From the NCBI GenBank assembly GCA_903852955.1, contig CAINSH010000040.1:1-13959 (forward strand): a stretch of DNA of 13,959 bases, written 5' to 3'. A program made the translations under genes and the position numbers. Shown here piece after piece: positions 5,390 through 13,959 of this stretch (position 1 is the stretch's first letter; every line of letters starts with the position of its first letter). Under the pieces are notes generated by a model. The model worked only from the letters and a program-made list of their open reading frames with translations, was not told the DNA's origin and searched no databases. This stretch comes from an uncultured Actinomycetes bacterium (GTDB lineage: Bacteria > Actinomycetota > Actinomycetes > Nanopelagicales > Nanopelagicaceae).

Positions 5390-6858
5390 TAGTTACCGTG
5401 CACTTCCGTGATTTCAAGGCGCATTTTGCCTTCAGACATATCTGCGGGAATGCGAATTGGATATTGACCCGTAAAGCAAGCTCCGCATAGCTTATTTTCA
5501 TCAACCTGGGTCGATTTAATTAATCCTTCAAGAGATACATAGCCCAATGAATCAGCGCCGATAGACCGACGAATCTCTTCAATTTCAAGACCGCTCGCCA
5601 CAAGTTCAGCACGAGTCGCAAAATCAATTCCATAAAAACATGGCCACTTAACTGGTGGGGATGAAATACGGACGTGAATTTCTCGAGCACCTGCCTCGCG
5701 CAACATGCGCACTATTGCACGCTGTGTATTTCCACGAACGATTGAATCATCGACAACAACGATTCGTTTGCCTTCAATGATTTCGCGCAGAGGATTGAGT
5801 TTTAAACGGATACCAAGTTGGCGAATAGTTTGTGAAGGCTGGATAAAAGTTCTTCCAACGTAAGAATTCTTAACTAGACCCATTCCAAAAGGAATGCCAG
5901 AACCTTTGGCATATCCAATTGCCGCTGGAGTTCCTGATTCAGGAACTGGAATCACTAAATCTGCTTCAACCGGAGATTCTTTAGCTAGCTGTTCACCTAT
6001 ACGCACGCGCGTTGCATGAATTCCTTGGCCAGCAATAGTTGTATCTGGACGGGCAAGATAAACATATTCAAAAAGACAACCTTTTGGCTCCGCAGGTGCC
6101 CATCGCTCTGAGCGCACACCATTGTGATCAATAGCAACAAATTCTCCAGGTTCGATTTCTCGAACGAATGCTGCGCCAACAATGTCTAGAGCTGCAGATT
6201 CTGATGCAACTACCCAGCCATTTTCTAATTTTCCAAGAACCAGTGGGCGAACTCCATGACGATCACGAGCTGCATATAAAGTGTTTTCATCCATAAAGAC
6301 GAGTGAGAAAGCACCTTCGAGTTGTGGCAGTACGGACATCGCACTTGCTTCAACATTTTTCTCATTTTGTAGCGAAATGAGCGCAGTCATAATCTCGGTA
6401 TCAGTTGTTGCTCCACGTTCGCGGCCCGCACCGGGTTCAAGTTTTTGTACTAATTCAGCTAAATCACCAGTGTTAGTTAGGTTTCCATTATGCGCTAAAG
6501 CCAGTGTTCCGTACTTAGTTGGGCGCAGGGTTGGCTGAGCGTTCACCCAGGTGCTTGAACCCGTAGTGCTATACCGACAATGTCCGATAGCTAAATTGCC
6601 AGGCAACGTTGCAAGATCGCTTTCGGTGAAAACTTGTGAAACTAATCCCATATCTTTATAAACAAGAATTCTGCTGCCATCACTCGTAGCAATTCCGGCA
6701 GATTCAGTACCACGATGTTGTAATGCATAAAGTCCATAAAAAGTTAGCTTTGCAACTTCTTCACCTGGCGCCCATACTCCAAAGACTCCGCATGCATCTT
6801 GTGGACCTTTGTCTTCACCTAAGACATTGTGATTGAGTAAACCATCGGGGCGTCTCAT
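5389..6858 (-). CDS. purF: Amidophosphoribosyltransferase (glutamine PRPP amidotransferase)
   Basis: PurF makes 5-phosphoribosylamine from PRPP and glutamine, the committed and feedback-inhibited step of purine synthesis. The 489-residue product has an N-terminal Ntn glutaminase domain with catalytic C23 in DACGVFG, so the first 22 residues are a propeptide to be removed. GHCRYSTTG (92-100) and AHNGNLTN (122-129) build the glutamine site. The C-terminal phosphoribosyltransferase domain has the PRPP loop VVVDDSIVRGNT (367-378). The four cysteines that bind the 4Fe-4S cluster in the Bacillus subtilis enzyme all appear conserved: C261 (KGCLFEYVY), C407 (KWPCFYGID), and C458 and C461 (LCGAC). The protein is therefore probably the iron-sulfur type. 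The ATG at 6858 overlaps the stop of the SCP-like gene as ATGA and has AGGA seven bases upstream. It overlaps purM by one base at the other end. Confidence 0.97.
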   Translation of the reverse strand: MRRPDGLLNHNVLGEDKGPQDACGVFGVWAPGEEVAKLTFYGLYALQHRGTESAGIATSDGSRILVYKDMGLVSQVFTESDLATLPGNLAIGHCRYSTTGSSTWVNAQPTLRPTKYGTLALAHNGNLTNTGDLAELVQKLEPGAGRERGATTDTEIMTALISLQNEKNVEASAMSVLPQLEGAFSLVFMDENTLYAARDRHGVRPLVLGKLENGWVVASESAALDIVGAAFVREIEPGEFVAIDHNGVRSERWAPAEPKGCLFEYVYLARPDTTIAGQGIHATRVRIGEQLAKESPVEADLVIPVPESGTPAAIGYAKGSGIPFGMGLVKNSYVGRTFIQPSQTIRQLGIRLKLNPLREIIEGKRIVVVDDSIVRGNTQRAIVRMLREAGAREIHVRISSPPVKWPCFYGIDFATRAELVASGLEIEEIRRSIGADSLGYVSLEGLIKSTQVDENKLCGACFTGQYPIRIPADMSEGKMRLEITEVHGN

Positions 6859-7151
6859 GGTTTCATCCTAAGCGGTAAATACTCAGTTAAATCCGCACGT
6901 ACCCCTGAAGCAATGATGTCGCCATTGTTCATGGCATCAGCCCAAGTAATTTCCCCGTTAGCAAGTGATAGCCAAGTTGCCGCGTTCATTTCAATTACAT
7001 TTGCCGGAGTCCCACGCGTATGCGTTGGTCCATCACCACATTGAACTGCTGCATAAGGGGGAATCCGTACCTCAATTGCGCGACCGGGTGCTTTAGCGGT
7101 CAAGAGCGCAAGTGTGCCTTTGACTTCTTCTAAAACTAATTGATCGCGCAT
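6855..7151 (-). CDS. SCP-like (sterol carrier family) small protein encoded before purF
   Basis: The 98-residue product matches the actinobacterial 'sterol carrier family protein' group (bacterial SCP orthologues) encoded beside purF. Recognisable stretches are AIEVRIPPYAAVQCGDGPTHT (25-45, in part), RGTPANVIEMNAATWLSLA (46-64), and the C-terminal ASGVRADLTEYLPL (81-94). The SCP2 fold normally binds hydrophobic ligands, but no ligand or purine-related role is established here and the name is only structural. The length is somewhat below the usual for the family, with a short N-terminus. The ATG at 7151 lies six bases after the purL stop, so a longer form would overlap purL. Its TGA overlaps the purF ATG by four bases, indicating tight translational coupling to the committed enzyme of the pathway. 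Confidence 0.85.
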   Translation of the reverse strand: MRDQLVLEEVKGTLALLTAKAPGRAIEVRIPPYAAVQCGDGPTHTRGTPANVIEMNAATWLSLANGEITWADAMNNGDIIASGVRADLTEYLPLRMKP

Positions 7152-7157
7152 TGCTCG

Positions 7158-9383
7158 TTACCCAAATAGCCTTGGGAAAGTAGAAGTATGTGTCTCACGC
7201 AATTGTGTTAACGGAATTACCGATTCATTAATAGTCAAAGATTCGCCACCCGTTGTTCCTAATTTAGAGATAGCAATGTTGTACTTGGTTGCTAACGCCT
7301 CTAACGCCGAAGTCTTTGATGCATCAATTGCAACAATTACACGTCCTGGAGTTTCGCTCAACAAATCAATCGCAGGATTTGCAAGCGAAACAGTTGCACC
7401 AATGTTGTGGCGCAAAACCATTTCAGTTAATCCAGCCGATAGTCCGCCCTGGCTTAAATCATGTGCAGCAGCGAAAAATGCGTTGCCTTCAAGAAGTAGC
7501 TCAATGAGCCGCATTTCACGGGCCAAATCAGCATCTGGAGACTGCCCAACTCGAACGCCATGCAAGAAAGCCCACTCACTACCGGCTAGATCTTCTTCGG
7601 TATCGCCGAGTAAAAACAGTTCTAAGCCAGCTACTTTAAAACTCATTGGAGTTCGTTTACGAACATCTTGAATAACACCTAGCACGCCAATAACGGGTGT
7701 TGGCAAAATAGCTACTGAGCCAGTTTGGTTGTAGAAAGAAACATTTCCTCCAGTAACAGGTAGTCCCATTTCAAGGCAACCATCAGCCAGACCGCGAACA
7801 GATTCGGCGAACTGCCACATAACACCTGGATCTTCAGGAGAGCCAAAGTTAAGGCAGTTTGTTACTGCAAGTGGTCGTGCTCCGGCAGTTGCAATATTTC
7901 GCGCAGCTTCGGCTAATGCCAACTTTGCGCCTTGATAAGGATTTAAATATGACCAGTTAGCGTTTGCATCTGTTGAAATTGCTACGCCTAAATGAGTTGT
8001 CTCATCTAAGCGCACCATACCTGAATCATCAGGCTGGGCCTGAATCGTATTACCCTGAACATATTTATCGTATTGCGCAGTCACCCAGGATTTATCTGCC
8101 AAGTTCGGTGCCCCAGCTAACTTCAAAACTGCTGCTTTAATTTCTGCTGCCGTTGTTGGCATAGGAACATTTACCTTTTGAGAATTAACTTGATCGATGT
8201 AGGCAGGCTGAGCCAACGGACGGTTATAGACCGGACCTTCATGGGCCACAGTGCGCGGTGGAACGTTGACAATTAATTCACCATTCCAAGTAATTTCTAA
8301 TCGATCTCCATCTGTAACTTCACCAATAACAGTTACGGTTACATCCCACTTCTTGCAAATCTCTAAAAAGCGCTCAATCTTGTTTGGTTCAACAATTGCG
8401 CACATTCGCTCTTGAGACTCTGACATCAAAATCTCTTCAGGTGAAAGCGATGGATCGCGCAATGGGACTTTATCTAAGGCTACTTTCATACCGCCACTGC
8501 CGCCAGATGCTAGTTCACTTGTTGCACACGATAAGCCTGCCCCGCCAAGGTCTTGGATACCTACAACGAGATCTTCGGCAAAAATTTCAAGGGAACATTC
8601 GATTAAAACCTTTTCAACAAATGGGTCGCCAACTTGAACGCTTGGACGTTTTGTTGATCCACCAGCGCCAAAAGTTTCAGAAGCTAATACTGATACACCA
8701 CCGATTCCATCGCCACCAGTTTTAGCTCCATATAGAACTACTAAGTTTCCGGCACCCGCAGCTTTAGCTAATTTAATATCGCTATGTTTCATTACACCTA
8801 CGCACAAGGCGTTTACTAATGGATTGCCTATGTACGTCTCATCAAATGTAACTTCACCACCGATATTTGGAAGGCCTAAACAGTTTCCATAACCACCAAC
8901 TCCTGCAACGATGCCAGGTAAGACTCGTCTGGTATCTGGTGCATCAGCTGGGCCAAAGCGAAGTGGATCCATTACAGCAATCGGACGTGCACCCATAGTC
9001 AAAATATCTCGCACAATCCCACCAACTCCAGTTGCTGCGCCTTGATATGGTTCAACAAATGATGGGTGGTTATGTGATTCAATTTTGAAAGTTACTGCAT
9101 ATCCCTGACCAACATCTACAACTCCAGCATTTTCACCGATTCCGACAAGTAGCGCATCTGACTTCGGTGCTTTTTCACCAAACTGCTTGAGGTGAACTTT
9201 TGAAGATTTGTAAGAACAGTGTTCAGACCACATTACTGAATACATGGCTAACTCTGAAGACGTTGGGCGGCGACCTAAAATCTCTTTGATGCGCGCATAT
9301 TCGTCGGGCTTCAAACCAAGTTCGGCAAATGGCTGCACGTTATCGGGAGTTGTTTGTGCAACTGCAACGGTATCTAGTGTCAT
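7158..9383 (-). CDS. purL: Phosphoribosylformylglycinamidine synthase, large subunit (small-type PurL)
   Basis: PurL is the synthetase subunit of the FGAM synthase complex. It uses ATP and ammonia delivered by PurQ to convert FGAR to FGAM (step 4). The 741-residue length marks the small, multi-subunit form that needs separate PurS and PurQ, both encoded immediately upstream. Diagnostic motifs are [14 protein letters not shown] (53-66), [19 protein letters not shown] (82-100) and [20 protein letters not shown] (101-120), which carry the ATP and substrate residues. A second half repeats the fold with [12 protein letters not shown] and [10 protein letters not shown], reflecting the internal duplication of the family. 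The ATG at 9383 overlaps the purQ stop as TAATG. The protein ends TFPRLFG, and six bases later the SCP-like gene begins. Confidence 0.97.
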   Translation of the reverse strand: MTLDTVAVAQTTPDNVQPFAELGLKPDEYARIKEILGRRPTSSELAMYSVMWSEHCSYKSSKVHLKQFGEKAPKSDALLVGIGENAGVVDVGQGYAVTFKIESHNHPSFVEPYQGAATGVGGIVRDILTMGARPIAVMDPLRFGPADAPDTRRVLPGIVAGVGGYGNCLGLPNIGGEVTFDETYIGNPLVNALCVGVMKHSDIKLAKAAGAGNLVVLYGAKTGGDGIGGVSVLASETFGAGGSTKRPSVQVGDPFVEKVLIECSLEIFAEDLVVGIQDLGGAGLSCATSELASGGSGGMKVALDKVPLRDPSLSPEEILMSESQERMCAIVEPNKIERFLEICKKWDVTVTVIGEVTDGDRLEITWNGELIVNVPPRTVAHEGPVYNRPLAQPAYIDQVNSQKVNVPMPTTAAEIKAAVLKLAGAPNLADKSWVTAQYDKYVQGNTIQAQPDDSGMVRLDETTHLGVAISTDANANWSYLNPYQGAKLALAEAARNIATAGARPLAVTNCLNFGSPEDPGVMWQFAESVRGLADGCLEMGLPVTGGNVSFYNQTGSVAILPTPVIGVLGVIQDVRKRTPMSFKVAGLELFLLGDTEEDLAGSEWAFLHGVRVGQSPDADLAREMRLIELLLEGNAFFAAAHDLSQGGLSAGLTEMVLRHNIGATVSLANPAIDLLSETPGRVIVAIDASKTSALEALATKYNIAISKLGTTGGESLTINESVIPLTQLRETHTSTFPRLFG

Positions 9384-10051
9384 TACTTCACCATCGCATT
9401 CAAAATTGAAGTAAAGAAACCTAAACCTTGGGCTGTTGGGCCAGTTAGTTCATCAATTGCATGTTCTGGGTGGGGCATGAGACCAACAACGTTGCCACGC
9501 TCATTAGTGATGCCTGCGATTAAATTCCTTGATCCGTTAGGGTTTTGTCCCACATATCGCGCAATTACACGGCCTTGATCTTCAAGCTTTGCCAATGTTT
9601 CATCATCACATTGAAATGAGCCTTCGCCATTTTTAAGTGGAATAACAATCTTTTCCCCGGGCTTATAAGAAGAAGTCCACGCAGTCGCGTTATTGATGAT
9701 TTCAATCTCTTGATCTTTGCACAAAAAATGTAGATCAGAGTTACGGGTCAGGGCGCCAGGTAGTAAGTGCGACTCACATAGGACTTGAAAGCCATTACAA
9801 ATCCCTAGTACCGGCATACCTTTACCTGCAGCCTCAATAACTAAATTCATTACTGGAGCAAAACGTGAAATCGCACCACAACGTAAGTAGTCTCCGTATG
9901 AAAAGCCCCCTGGCAAAATGACTGCGTCAACGTTTTTTAGATCTGCGTCGGCATGCCATAGGGAAACTGCTTCGGCGCCACCTGCAACAACTGCACGAGC
10001 AGCGTCACGATCGTCAAGAGTTCCCGGAAAAGTTATAACTCCAACGCGCAT
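9383..10051 (-). CDS. purQ: Phosphoribosylformylglycinamidine synthase, glutaminase subunit PurQ
   Basis: PurQ is the class I glutamine amidotransferase that feeds ammonia to PurL. The 222-residue product has the nucleophile C85 in LGICNGFQ and the partner residues H194 and E196 in MPHPEHA, a complete triad. [20 protein letters not shown] (1-20) and [16 protein letters not shown] (45-60) are typical of bacterial PurQ. The gene overlaps purS upstream and purL downstream by one base each (TAATG at both junctions). This suits equimolar synthesis of PurQ and PurL. The start is fixed by the conserved N-terminus. Confidence 0.97.
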   Translation of the reverse strand: MRVGVITFPGTLDDRDAARAVVAGGAEAVSLWHADADLKNVDAVILPGGFSYGDYLRCGAISRFAPVMNLVIEAAGKGMPVLGICNGFQVLCESHLLPGALTRNSDLHFLCKDQEIEIINNATAWTSSYKPGEKIVIPLKNGEGSFQCDDETLAKLEDQGRVIARYVGQNPNGSRNLIAGITNERGNVVGLMPHPEHAIDELTGPTAQGLGFFTSILNAMVK

Positions 10052-10296
10052 TACTTTTCTACTCTCACAACAAAGTTTTCGATAACTGGATTTGAAAGAA
10101 GAACTTCAGCGGCTTTTTCAACTTCTGCTAACTGCGCAGCGGTTGGTTCGCCGGCGATTTCAATTTCAAATCGCTTTCCTTGGCGAACTGATTGGGCAAA
10201 AGTAAATCCAAGACGAGGTAATGCAGATGCAACAGCATTGCCTTGAGGATCAAGAATCTCTGGTTTCAACATCACATCAACCACGATTTTTGCCAT
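10051..10296 (-). CDS. purS: Phosphoribosylformylglycinamidine synthase subunit PurS
   Basis: PurS is the small dimeric bridging subunit that couples PurQ to PurL and helps move ammonia between them. The product is 81 residues from the preferred start, normal for the family, with [20 protein letters not shown] at its start and an [10 protein letters not shown] strand in the middle. Two in-frame ATGs exist: 10302 (MTMAKIV) and 10296 (MAKIV). The later one is chosen because family members start with MAK-x-VV and because the AAGGGAG site (10312-10306) lies nine bases away from it but only three from the first. The stop overlaps the purQ ATG by one base. Confidence 0.93.
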   Translation of the reverse strand: MAKIVVDVMLKPEILDPQGNAVASALPRLGFTFAQSVRQGKRFEIEIAGEPTAAQLAEVEKAAEVLLSNPVIENFVVRVEK

Positions 10297-10305
10297 TGTC
10301 ATATT

Positions 10306-10312
10306 CTCCCTT
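10306..10312 (-). promoter_or_regulatory. Ribosome binding site that decides the purS start
   Basis: AAGGGAG on the - strand in the gap after purC. Spacing is three bases to the ATG at 10302 and nine to the ATG at 10296. The longer spacing is more usual, so the second ATG is favoured. Confidence 0.55.
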
Positions 10313-10314
10313 GA

Positions 10315-11196
10315 TTAGAACTTGCTGCCAGTTAAACGATAAAAAGCTTCTTCGTACCGAAGCGCGGTTTTTTCTACGATTTCATCTGGTAGTTCAGGGG
10401 GTGGGCTATTTCTATCCCATCCGCTTGCTACTAGATAGTCACGTAAATATTGCTTATCAAATGAGGGTTGTGCTCCCCCAGGTGCCCAAGTGGATTGATC
10501 CCAAAACCTAGAAGAATCAGGGGTTAGCGCCTCATCACCCAGCACTATCTGACCAGTTGAATTTCGGCCAAATTCGAATTTAGTATCGGCCAGAATAACT
10601 CCCCGGCTCTTTGAAAACTCTGCGGCTGTGTCATAAAGTTTTAATGTTAATTCACGAAGTGATTCTGCATCACTTTGCCCAATTTTTTTTGCGGCTTGAT
10701 TAAAATCGATATTAATATCGTGGTCGCCAATATCAGCTTTTGTGGCGGGGGTGAAAATACTTGTAGGCAATTGTGAGCCATCGAGTAACCCGGACGGTAA
10801 TTCATTTCCACACACCTTGGAGTTATTCTGATATTCGCTCCAACCGCTACCAGTTAGATAACCGCGAGCAACACATTCAATTGCAAACATTTCTAGTGGT
10901 GCGACAATTACTGCTCGATCCTCAACAATTTCAGGGACATCGGTCGAGATAATGTGATTCGGAACAATGTCAGCAAGCAGATCAAACCAAAAAAGTGAAA
11001 GTTGAGTTAATACTGCGCCTTTGCCTGGAATGTGCGTTGGCATTACACAGTCAAAAGCTGAAATTCGATCTGATGCTACGAGGAGAATATTTCCTAAATC
11101 ATTTGTATAAAGATCGCGAACTTTTCCGGTACGCAGATGTGTCCACCCTGGAATTATCGGTGCTGGGGGTGGACCAGCAGTTCCGAAGCCGCTCAC
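10315..11196 (-). CDS. purC: Phosphoribosylaminoimidazole-succinocarboxamide synthase (SAICAR synthetase)
   Basis: PurC joins aspartate to CAIR with ATP to give SAICAR. At 293 residues it is the longer form of the family. Motifs include HLRTGKVRDLY (20-30, nucleotide site), LLVASDRISAFDC (38-50), ECVARGYLTGSGWSEYQ (107-123), FTPATKADIGDHDINID (148-164), ILADTKFEFG (201-210) and DEALTPDSSRFW (221-232). The start is GTG at 11196-11194, overlapping the purB stop as GTGA. The first 16 residues (Gly/Pro-rich) precede the conserved fold, and no ATG lies between them and the core, so the coupled GTG is the best choice. Its product is the substrate of PurB, encoded just upstream. Confidence 0.97.
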   Translation of the reverse strand: MSGFGTAGPPPAPIIPGWTHLRTGKVRDLYTNDLGNILLVASDRISAFDCVMPTHIPGKGAVLTQLSLFWFDLLADIVPNHIISTDVPEIVEDRAVIVAPLEMFAIECVARGYLTGSGWSEYQNNSKVCGNELPSGLLDGSQLPTSIFTPATKADIGDHDINIDFNQAAKKIGQSDAESLRELTLKLYDTAAEFSKSRGVILADTKFEFGRNSTGQIVLGDEALTPDSSRFWDQSTWAPGGAQPSFDKQYLRDYLVASGWDRNSPPPELPDEIVEKTALRYEEAFYRLTGSKF

Positions 11197-12614
11197 CGAA
11201 TAGAGCCGGGCTTGTACTGCACTGCTGCAGGGTGCGCGGAAGTAATCGCGCCAATGCGATTAACAACTCGAGCAACTTGTTGGCGAGCTTCGCCAGTAAA
11301 TTCCAATGGACTACTTATTAAGACATCTAGCGCCGCGCGATCTAGTGGTAAGCGATCATCTTCTGCTAAATCATCGAGCAATGTGTTTTTCTTACCTTCG
11401 CGCATTCCAAGTGCAGACTTAACTGCATGTTCTTTAATAACTTCATGTGCGACTTCACGTCCAACGCCGGCTTTAACTGCCGCCATTAAAATCTTGGTGG
11501 TAGCAAGGAAAGGTAGGTAGCGCTCTAATTCAGCTGAAATCACGGCTGGAAAAGCCCCGAATTCATCTAGGACCGTCAACATTGTTTCAAGTAATCCATC
11601 GATTGCGTAAAAAGCATCAGGAAGTGCAACTCGGCGAACAACGCTGCAAGAAACATCGCCTTCATTCCACTGGTCACCAGAGAGTTCGCTAACCATCGAT
11701 GCATATCCGCGCAGTACAACAGCTAAACCATTAACGCGTTCGCAGGAACGTGTATTCATTTTGTGTGGCATCGCGCTGCTGCCAACTTGGCCTGCTTTAA
11801 AACCTTCGGTTACCAGTTCAGCACCGGCCATCAAGCGAATTGAAGTCGCAAGCGATGAAGGTGAGGAAGCAATCTGCACCAAAGTTGTAACAACGTCATA
11901 GTCAAAAGAGCGAGGATAAATCTGACCAGTTGAATCAAGCACCCGGTTAAAGCCAAGCTCTTTAGCAATTGATTGCTCGAGAGCTGCATGTGAATCAGTT
12001 GAACCAAGAAGATCAATTGAATCTTGCGCAGTACCAACTGGGCCTTTAATTCCACGCATTGGGTAGCGTGCTTGTAATGCAGTTAAGCGTTCGTATGCAA
12101 ATAGTAATTCTTCGGCCGCTGACGCAAACCGTTTGCCAAGAGTTGTTATCTGTGCAGGAACATTATGTGAACGTCCTGCAATCGGTTGATCTGCATACTC
12201 CGTTGCACGTTCTGCTAAACGTGCTAACAATGTAACTACTTTGCCGTGCACGATTTCGAGGCCATTTCGAATTTGTAGCGCTTCAATATTTTCAGTTAAG
12301 TCGCGGCTAGTCATTCCGGCATGAATTGCTTCGTGACCTGCAAGAGCATTAAATTCTTCGATGCGGGCTTTAACATCATGGCGGCTCTGCTTTTCGCGGG
12401 CGTCAATCGATGCAAGATCCACCCGTGTAATTACCTTTTCGTAATCTGTAATTACATCACTGGAAATAGTGTGGCCAAGAGTTGATTGTGCCCGCATAAC
12501 CGCGATCCAAAGCCGGCGTTCTGCAATGATTTTGGCCTCTGGCGCGAAAATTTCACGCATCGCACTGGATGCATATCGGTTAGCTAGCAGGCTCACTGGT
12601 GCATTATCTTGCAT
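11193..12614 (-). CDS. purB: Adenylosuccinate lyase
   Basis: PurB removes fumarate from SAICAR to give AICAR, and from adenylosuccinate to give AMP. It therefore serves both the main pathway and the PurA branch. The 473-residue product belongs to the fumarase/aspartase superfamily: the signature loop GSSAMPHKMNT is at 278-288, with the flexible-loop serine. Other active-site segments are SRHDVKARIEEF (78-89), TSRDLTEN (102-109) and GRSHNVPAQ with H150. The sequence GRSHNVPAQITTLGKRFA is of the actinobacterial PurB type. The ATG at 12614 abuts the purD stop directly (TAAATG), with a GAAGG about ten bases upstream inside the purD end. The stop overlaps the purC GTG. Confidence 0.97.
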   Translation of the reverse strand: MQDNAPVSLLANRYASSAMREIFAPEAKIIAERRLWIAVMRAQSTLGHTISSDVITDYEKVITRVDLASIDAREKQSRHDVKARIEEFNALAGHEAIHAGMTSRDLTENIEALQIRNGLEIVHGKVVTLLARLAERATEYADQPIAGRSHNVPAQITTLGKRFASAAEELLFAYERLTALQARYPMRGIKGPVGTAQDSIDLLGSTDSHAALEQSIAKELGFNRVLDSTGQIYPRSFDYDVVTTLVQIASSPSSLATSIRLMAGAELVTEGFKAGQVGSSAMPHKMNTRSCERVNGLAVVLRGYASMVSELSGDQWNEGDVSCSVVRRVALPDAFYAIDGLLETMLTVLDEFGAFPAVISAELERYLPFLATTKILMAAVKAGVGREVAHEVIKEHAVKSALGMREGKKNTLLDDLAEDDRLPLDRAALDVLISSPLEFTGEARQQVARVVNRIGAITSAHPAAVQYKPGSIR

Positions 12615-13859
12615 TTAATTGCCCTTCTCTGCGACCGACGCATTAAGCGCGATGTCGTTGCGGTAAAAAGATCCAGCAAGTGAGATGTGACTGATAGCGC
12701 GATAAGCCCGATCTCTCGCTTCGGTCAGATCGTCACCAATTCCGGTGACAGTTAAGACTCGACCGCCAGATGCAACTAATCCCTTTTCGTTTTCTGAAGT
12801 TCCTGCATGAAAAATCATGGTTTCTTCAATTGTCGGGAACTCTCCAATTACTCCACCAGTTTGGGGTGATGTTGGATAACCCTGGGCGGCAAGTACCACT
12901 GTTACTGCTGATTGATTTTTCCACTCAAGTTTTACGCCTTCAAGATTTCTAGTTGCCGCTTTATATAACAACCTGGCCAATGGTGTTTTCAATAATGGTA
13001 TTAGGACTTGTGTTTCCGGATCTCCGAAGCGAGCATTAAATTCAATTACTCGTGTTCCGTGATCGGTTAATGCGAGTCCGGCATATAGCAACCCAACAAA
13101 TGGTGTTCCCCGCGCGGCCATTTCAGCGACCATCGGTGCTAAAACTTTCTTGTGCGTATCTTCAATAATGTCTGACGGAGCCCACGGTAGTGGTGAATAC
13201 GCACCCATTCCTCCAGTGTTTGGCCCAGAATCATTTTCGTGTGCGCGCTTAAAATCTTGTGCGGGTTGCATTGCAATTACCGTTTTGCCGTCACTTATTC
13301 CAAAGAGTGAAACTTCAGGACCACTCAAAAACTCTTCTATAACCACTCGCTTACAGGCAAGTGCGTGATCTAAAGCTTCTTGACGATCTCGTGTTACTAC
13401 TACGCCTTTCCCTGCAGCTAACCCATCATCCTTAACTACATAAGGTGCACCAAATGCATCTAAAGCTTTTTCAATTTCTTCTTTAGTTGAGCATGTAAAG
13501 CTATGCGCAGTTGGAACGCCAGCATCAGCCATCACTTCTTTGGCAAAGTTTTTTGAACCTTCTAAGGCAGCTGCAGCTTTTGATGGACCAAAAACTGAAA
13601 TTCCAGCGGCCCGCAACAAGTCTGCAGCACCATTTACAAGTGGAACTTCAGGGCCAATTACTACTAAATCAACATCTAACTTCTGTGCAAGATCAACAAT
13701 GGCACCATTGTCAGAAACATCAAGTGGGTGACAAGTTGCAAAAGCTGCAATACCTGGATTTCCTGGCGCGGCATGAAGTTCAGTGCACTCGGGATCTGCG
13801 TGTAGTCCTAGTCCTAAGGCGTGTTCACGACCGCCGCTTCCGACTAGGAGGATTTTCAT
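12615..13859 (-). CDS. purD: Phosphoribosylamine-glycine ligase (GAR synthetase)
   Basis: PurD joins the unstable phosphoribosylamine made by PurF to glycine with ATP (step 2). It is 414 residues, normal for a monofunctional enzyme, with no fused purM or purN domains. The N-terminal domain starts KILLVGSGGREHALG (2-16). The ATP-grasp domain shows VVKDDGLAAGKGVVV (141-155), NTGGMGAYSP (214-223) and the metal-binding FNARFGDPETQ (274-284). The ATG at 13859 lies three bases after the purA stop. The nearest good purine-rich site (AAAGGA) is about 13 bases away inside purA, so initiation probably relies on ribosomes finishing PurA. The stop abuts purB. Confidence 0.97.
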   Translation of the reverse strand: MKILLVGSGGREHALGLGLHADPECTELHAAPGNPGIAAFATCHPLDVSDNGAIVDLAQKLDVDLVVIGPEVPLVNGAADLLRAAGISVFGPSKAAAALEGSKNFAKEVMADAGVPTAHSFTCSTKEEIEKALDAFGAPYVVKDDGLAAGKGVVVTRDRQEALDHALACKRVVIEEFLSGPEVSLFGISDGKTVIAMQPAQDFKRAHENDSGPNTGGMGAYSPLPWAPSDIIEDTHKKVLAPMVAEMAARGTPFVGLLYAGLALTDHGTRVIEFNARFGDPETQVLIPLLKTPLARLLYKAATRNLEGVKLEWKNQSAVTVVLAAQGYPTSPQTGGVIGEFPTIEETMIFHAGTSENEKGLVASGGRVLTVTGIGDDLTEARDRAYRAISHISLAGSFYRNDIALNASVAEKGN

Positions 13860-13862
13860 TTC

Positions 13863-13959
13863 TTAGATGAAATCCTTTACGACAATTGTTTCATCGCGCC
13901 CGGGACCAACTCCGATTGCACTCATGGGTGCACCCGAGATTTTCTCAAGGAAAGCGATG
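13863..13959 (-). CDS. purA: Adenylosuccinate synthetase, C-terminal end only (rest outside window)
   Basis: Bases 13958-13863 on the - strand read as 31 codons plus TAA. The peptide ends [19 protein letters not shown], which I recognise as the C-terminus of actinobacterial adenylosuccinate synthetase (PurA), where a V-G-x-G/D-R-x-x-T/S-I pattern closes the protein. PurA converts IMP, aspartate and GTP to adenylosuccinate, which PurB then cleaves to AMP. Only this tail is visible, so the call rests on the motif and on its position three bases before purD and next to purB. The catalytic P-loop and the start are beyond the right edge. Confidence 0.8.
   Translation of the reverse strand, partial: IAFLEKISGAPMSAIGVGPGRDETIVVKDFI

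Noticed and set aside
7276..7671. 131-codon + strand frame, and others antisense to purL such as 8384-8725
   Set aside because: Low-complexity Ser/Gln/Leu-rich translations lying wholly opposite purL. They reflect the codon pattern of purL rather than real genes.
10297..10302. ATG at 10302 as the purS start
   Set aside because: It sits only three bases from the ribosome binding site and adds Met-Thr before the usual MAK start. The ATG at 10296 fits spacing and family better, though the first cannot be excluded.
12141..12190. Unusual PurB active-site segment GRSHNVPAQ compared with the RTHGQPA form common elsewhere
   Set aside because: It matches the pattern of actinobacterial PurB and the catalytic His is present, so it is normal for the lineage.

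Overview
The window reads as ordinary chromosomal core sequence from a streamlined actinobacterium, probably a small-genome freshwater planktonic lineage of the Nanopelagicales (acI) type. This placement is inferred. Several genes belong to families essentially confined to Actinobacteria (BldC, DUF3073, DUF5302, the SCP-like protein beside purF). The DNA looks unusually AT-rich for that phylum, and genes abut or overlap almost everywhere. No mobile element, RNA gene, CRISPR array or phage gene was seen, and no stretch of 300 bases lacks a gene.

Layout. The left end (2-2522, + strand) carries the 3' part of a DEAD-box RNA helicase gene and a complete M3-family peptidyl-dipeptidase gene (dcp-like). 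Everything from 2481 to 13959 is on the - strand. Read in transcription order from the right edge, it is: purA (3' end only), purD, purB, purC, purS, purQ, purL, an SCP-like small gene, purF, purM, a DUF3073 gene, a 271-codon conserved actinobacterial gene, bldC, a DUF5302 gene and a DUF167/YggU gene. The last one runs 42 bases into the 3' end of dcp.

The purine genes form one near-gapless block. Junctions from purA to purM are +3, 0, -4, +12 (or +18 with the preferred purS start), -1, -1, +6, -4 and -1 bases. Together they encode step 1 (PurF), step 2 (PurD), step 4 (PurS/PurQ/PurL complex), step 5 (PurM), the SAICAR step (PurC) and the lyase step (PurB) of IMP synthesis. PurA and PurB together also make AMP from IMP. 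The genes for GAR transformylase (purN/purT), AIR carboxylation (purE/purK) and the last two steps (purH) are not here and must lie elsewhere. The promoter of the block lies beyond the right edge.

After purM a 43-base gap with a strong ribosome binding site leads into DUF3073, which is translationally coupled (GTGA) to the 271-residue protein. A 91-base gap then precedes bldC. It is the longest intergenic gap in the window and contains a cluster of GTATTG-type repeats that could be an operator. No wholly new system is evident. The points most worth a second look are the bldC upstream repeats, the codon-aligned antisense overlap of dcp and the DUF167 gene, and the small uncharacterised proteins locked into the purine transcription unit.
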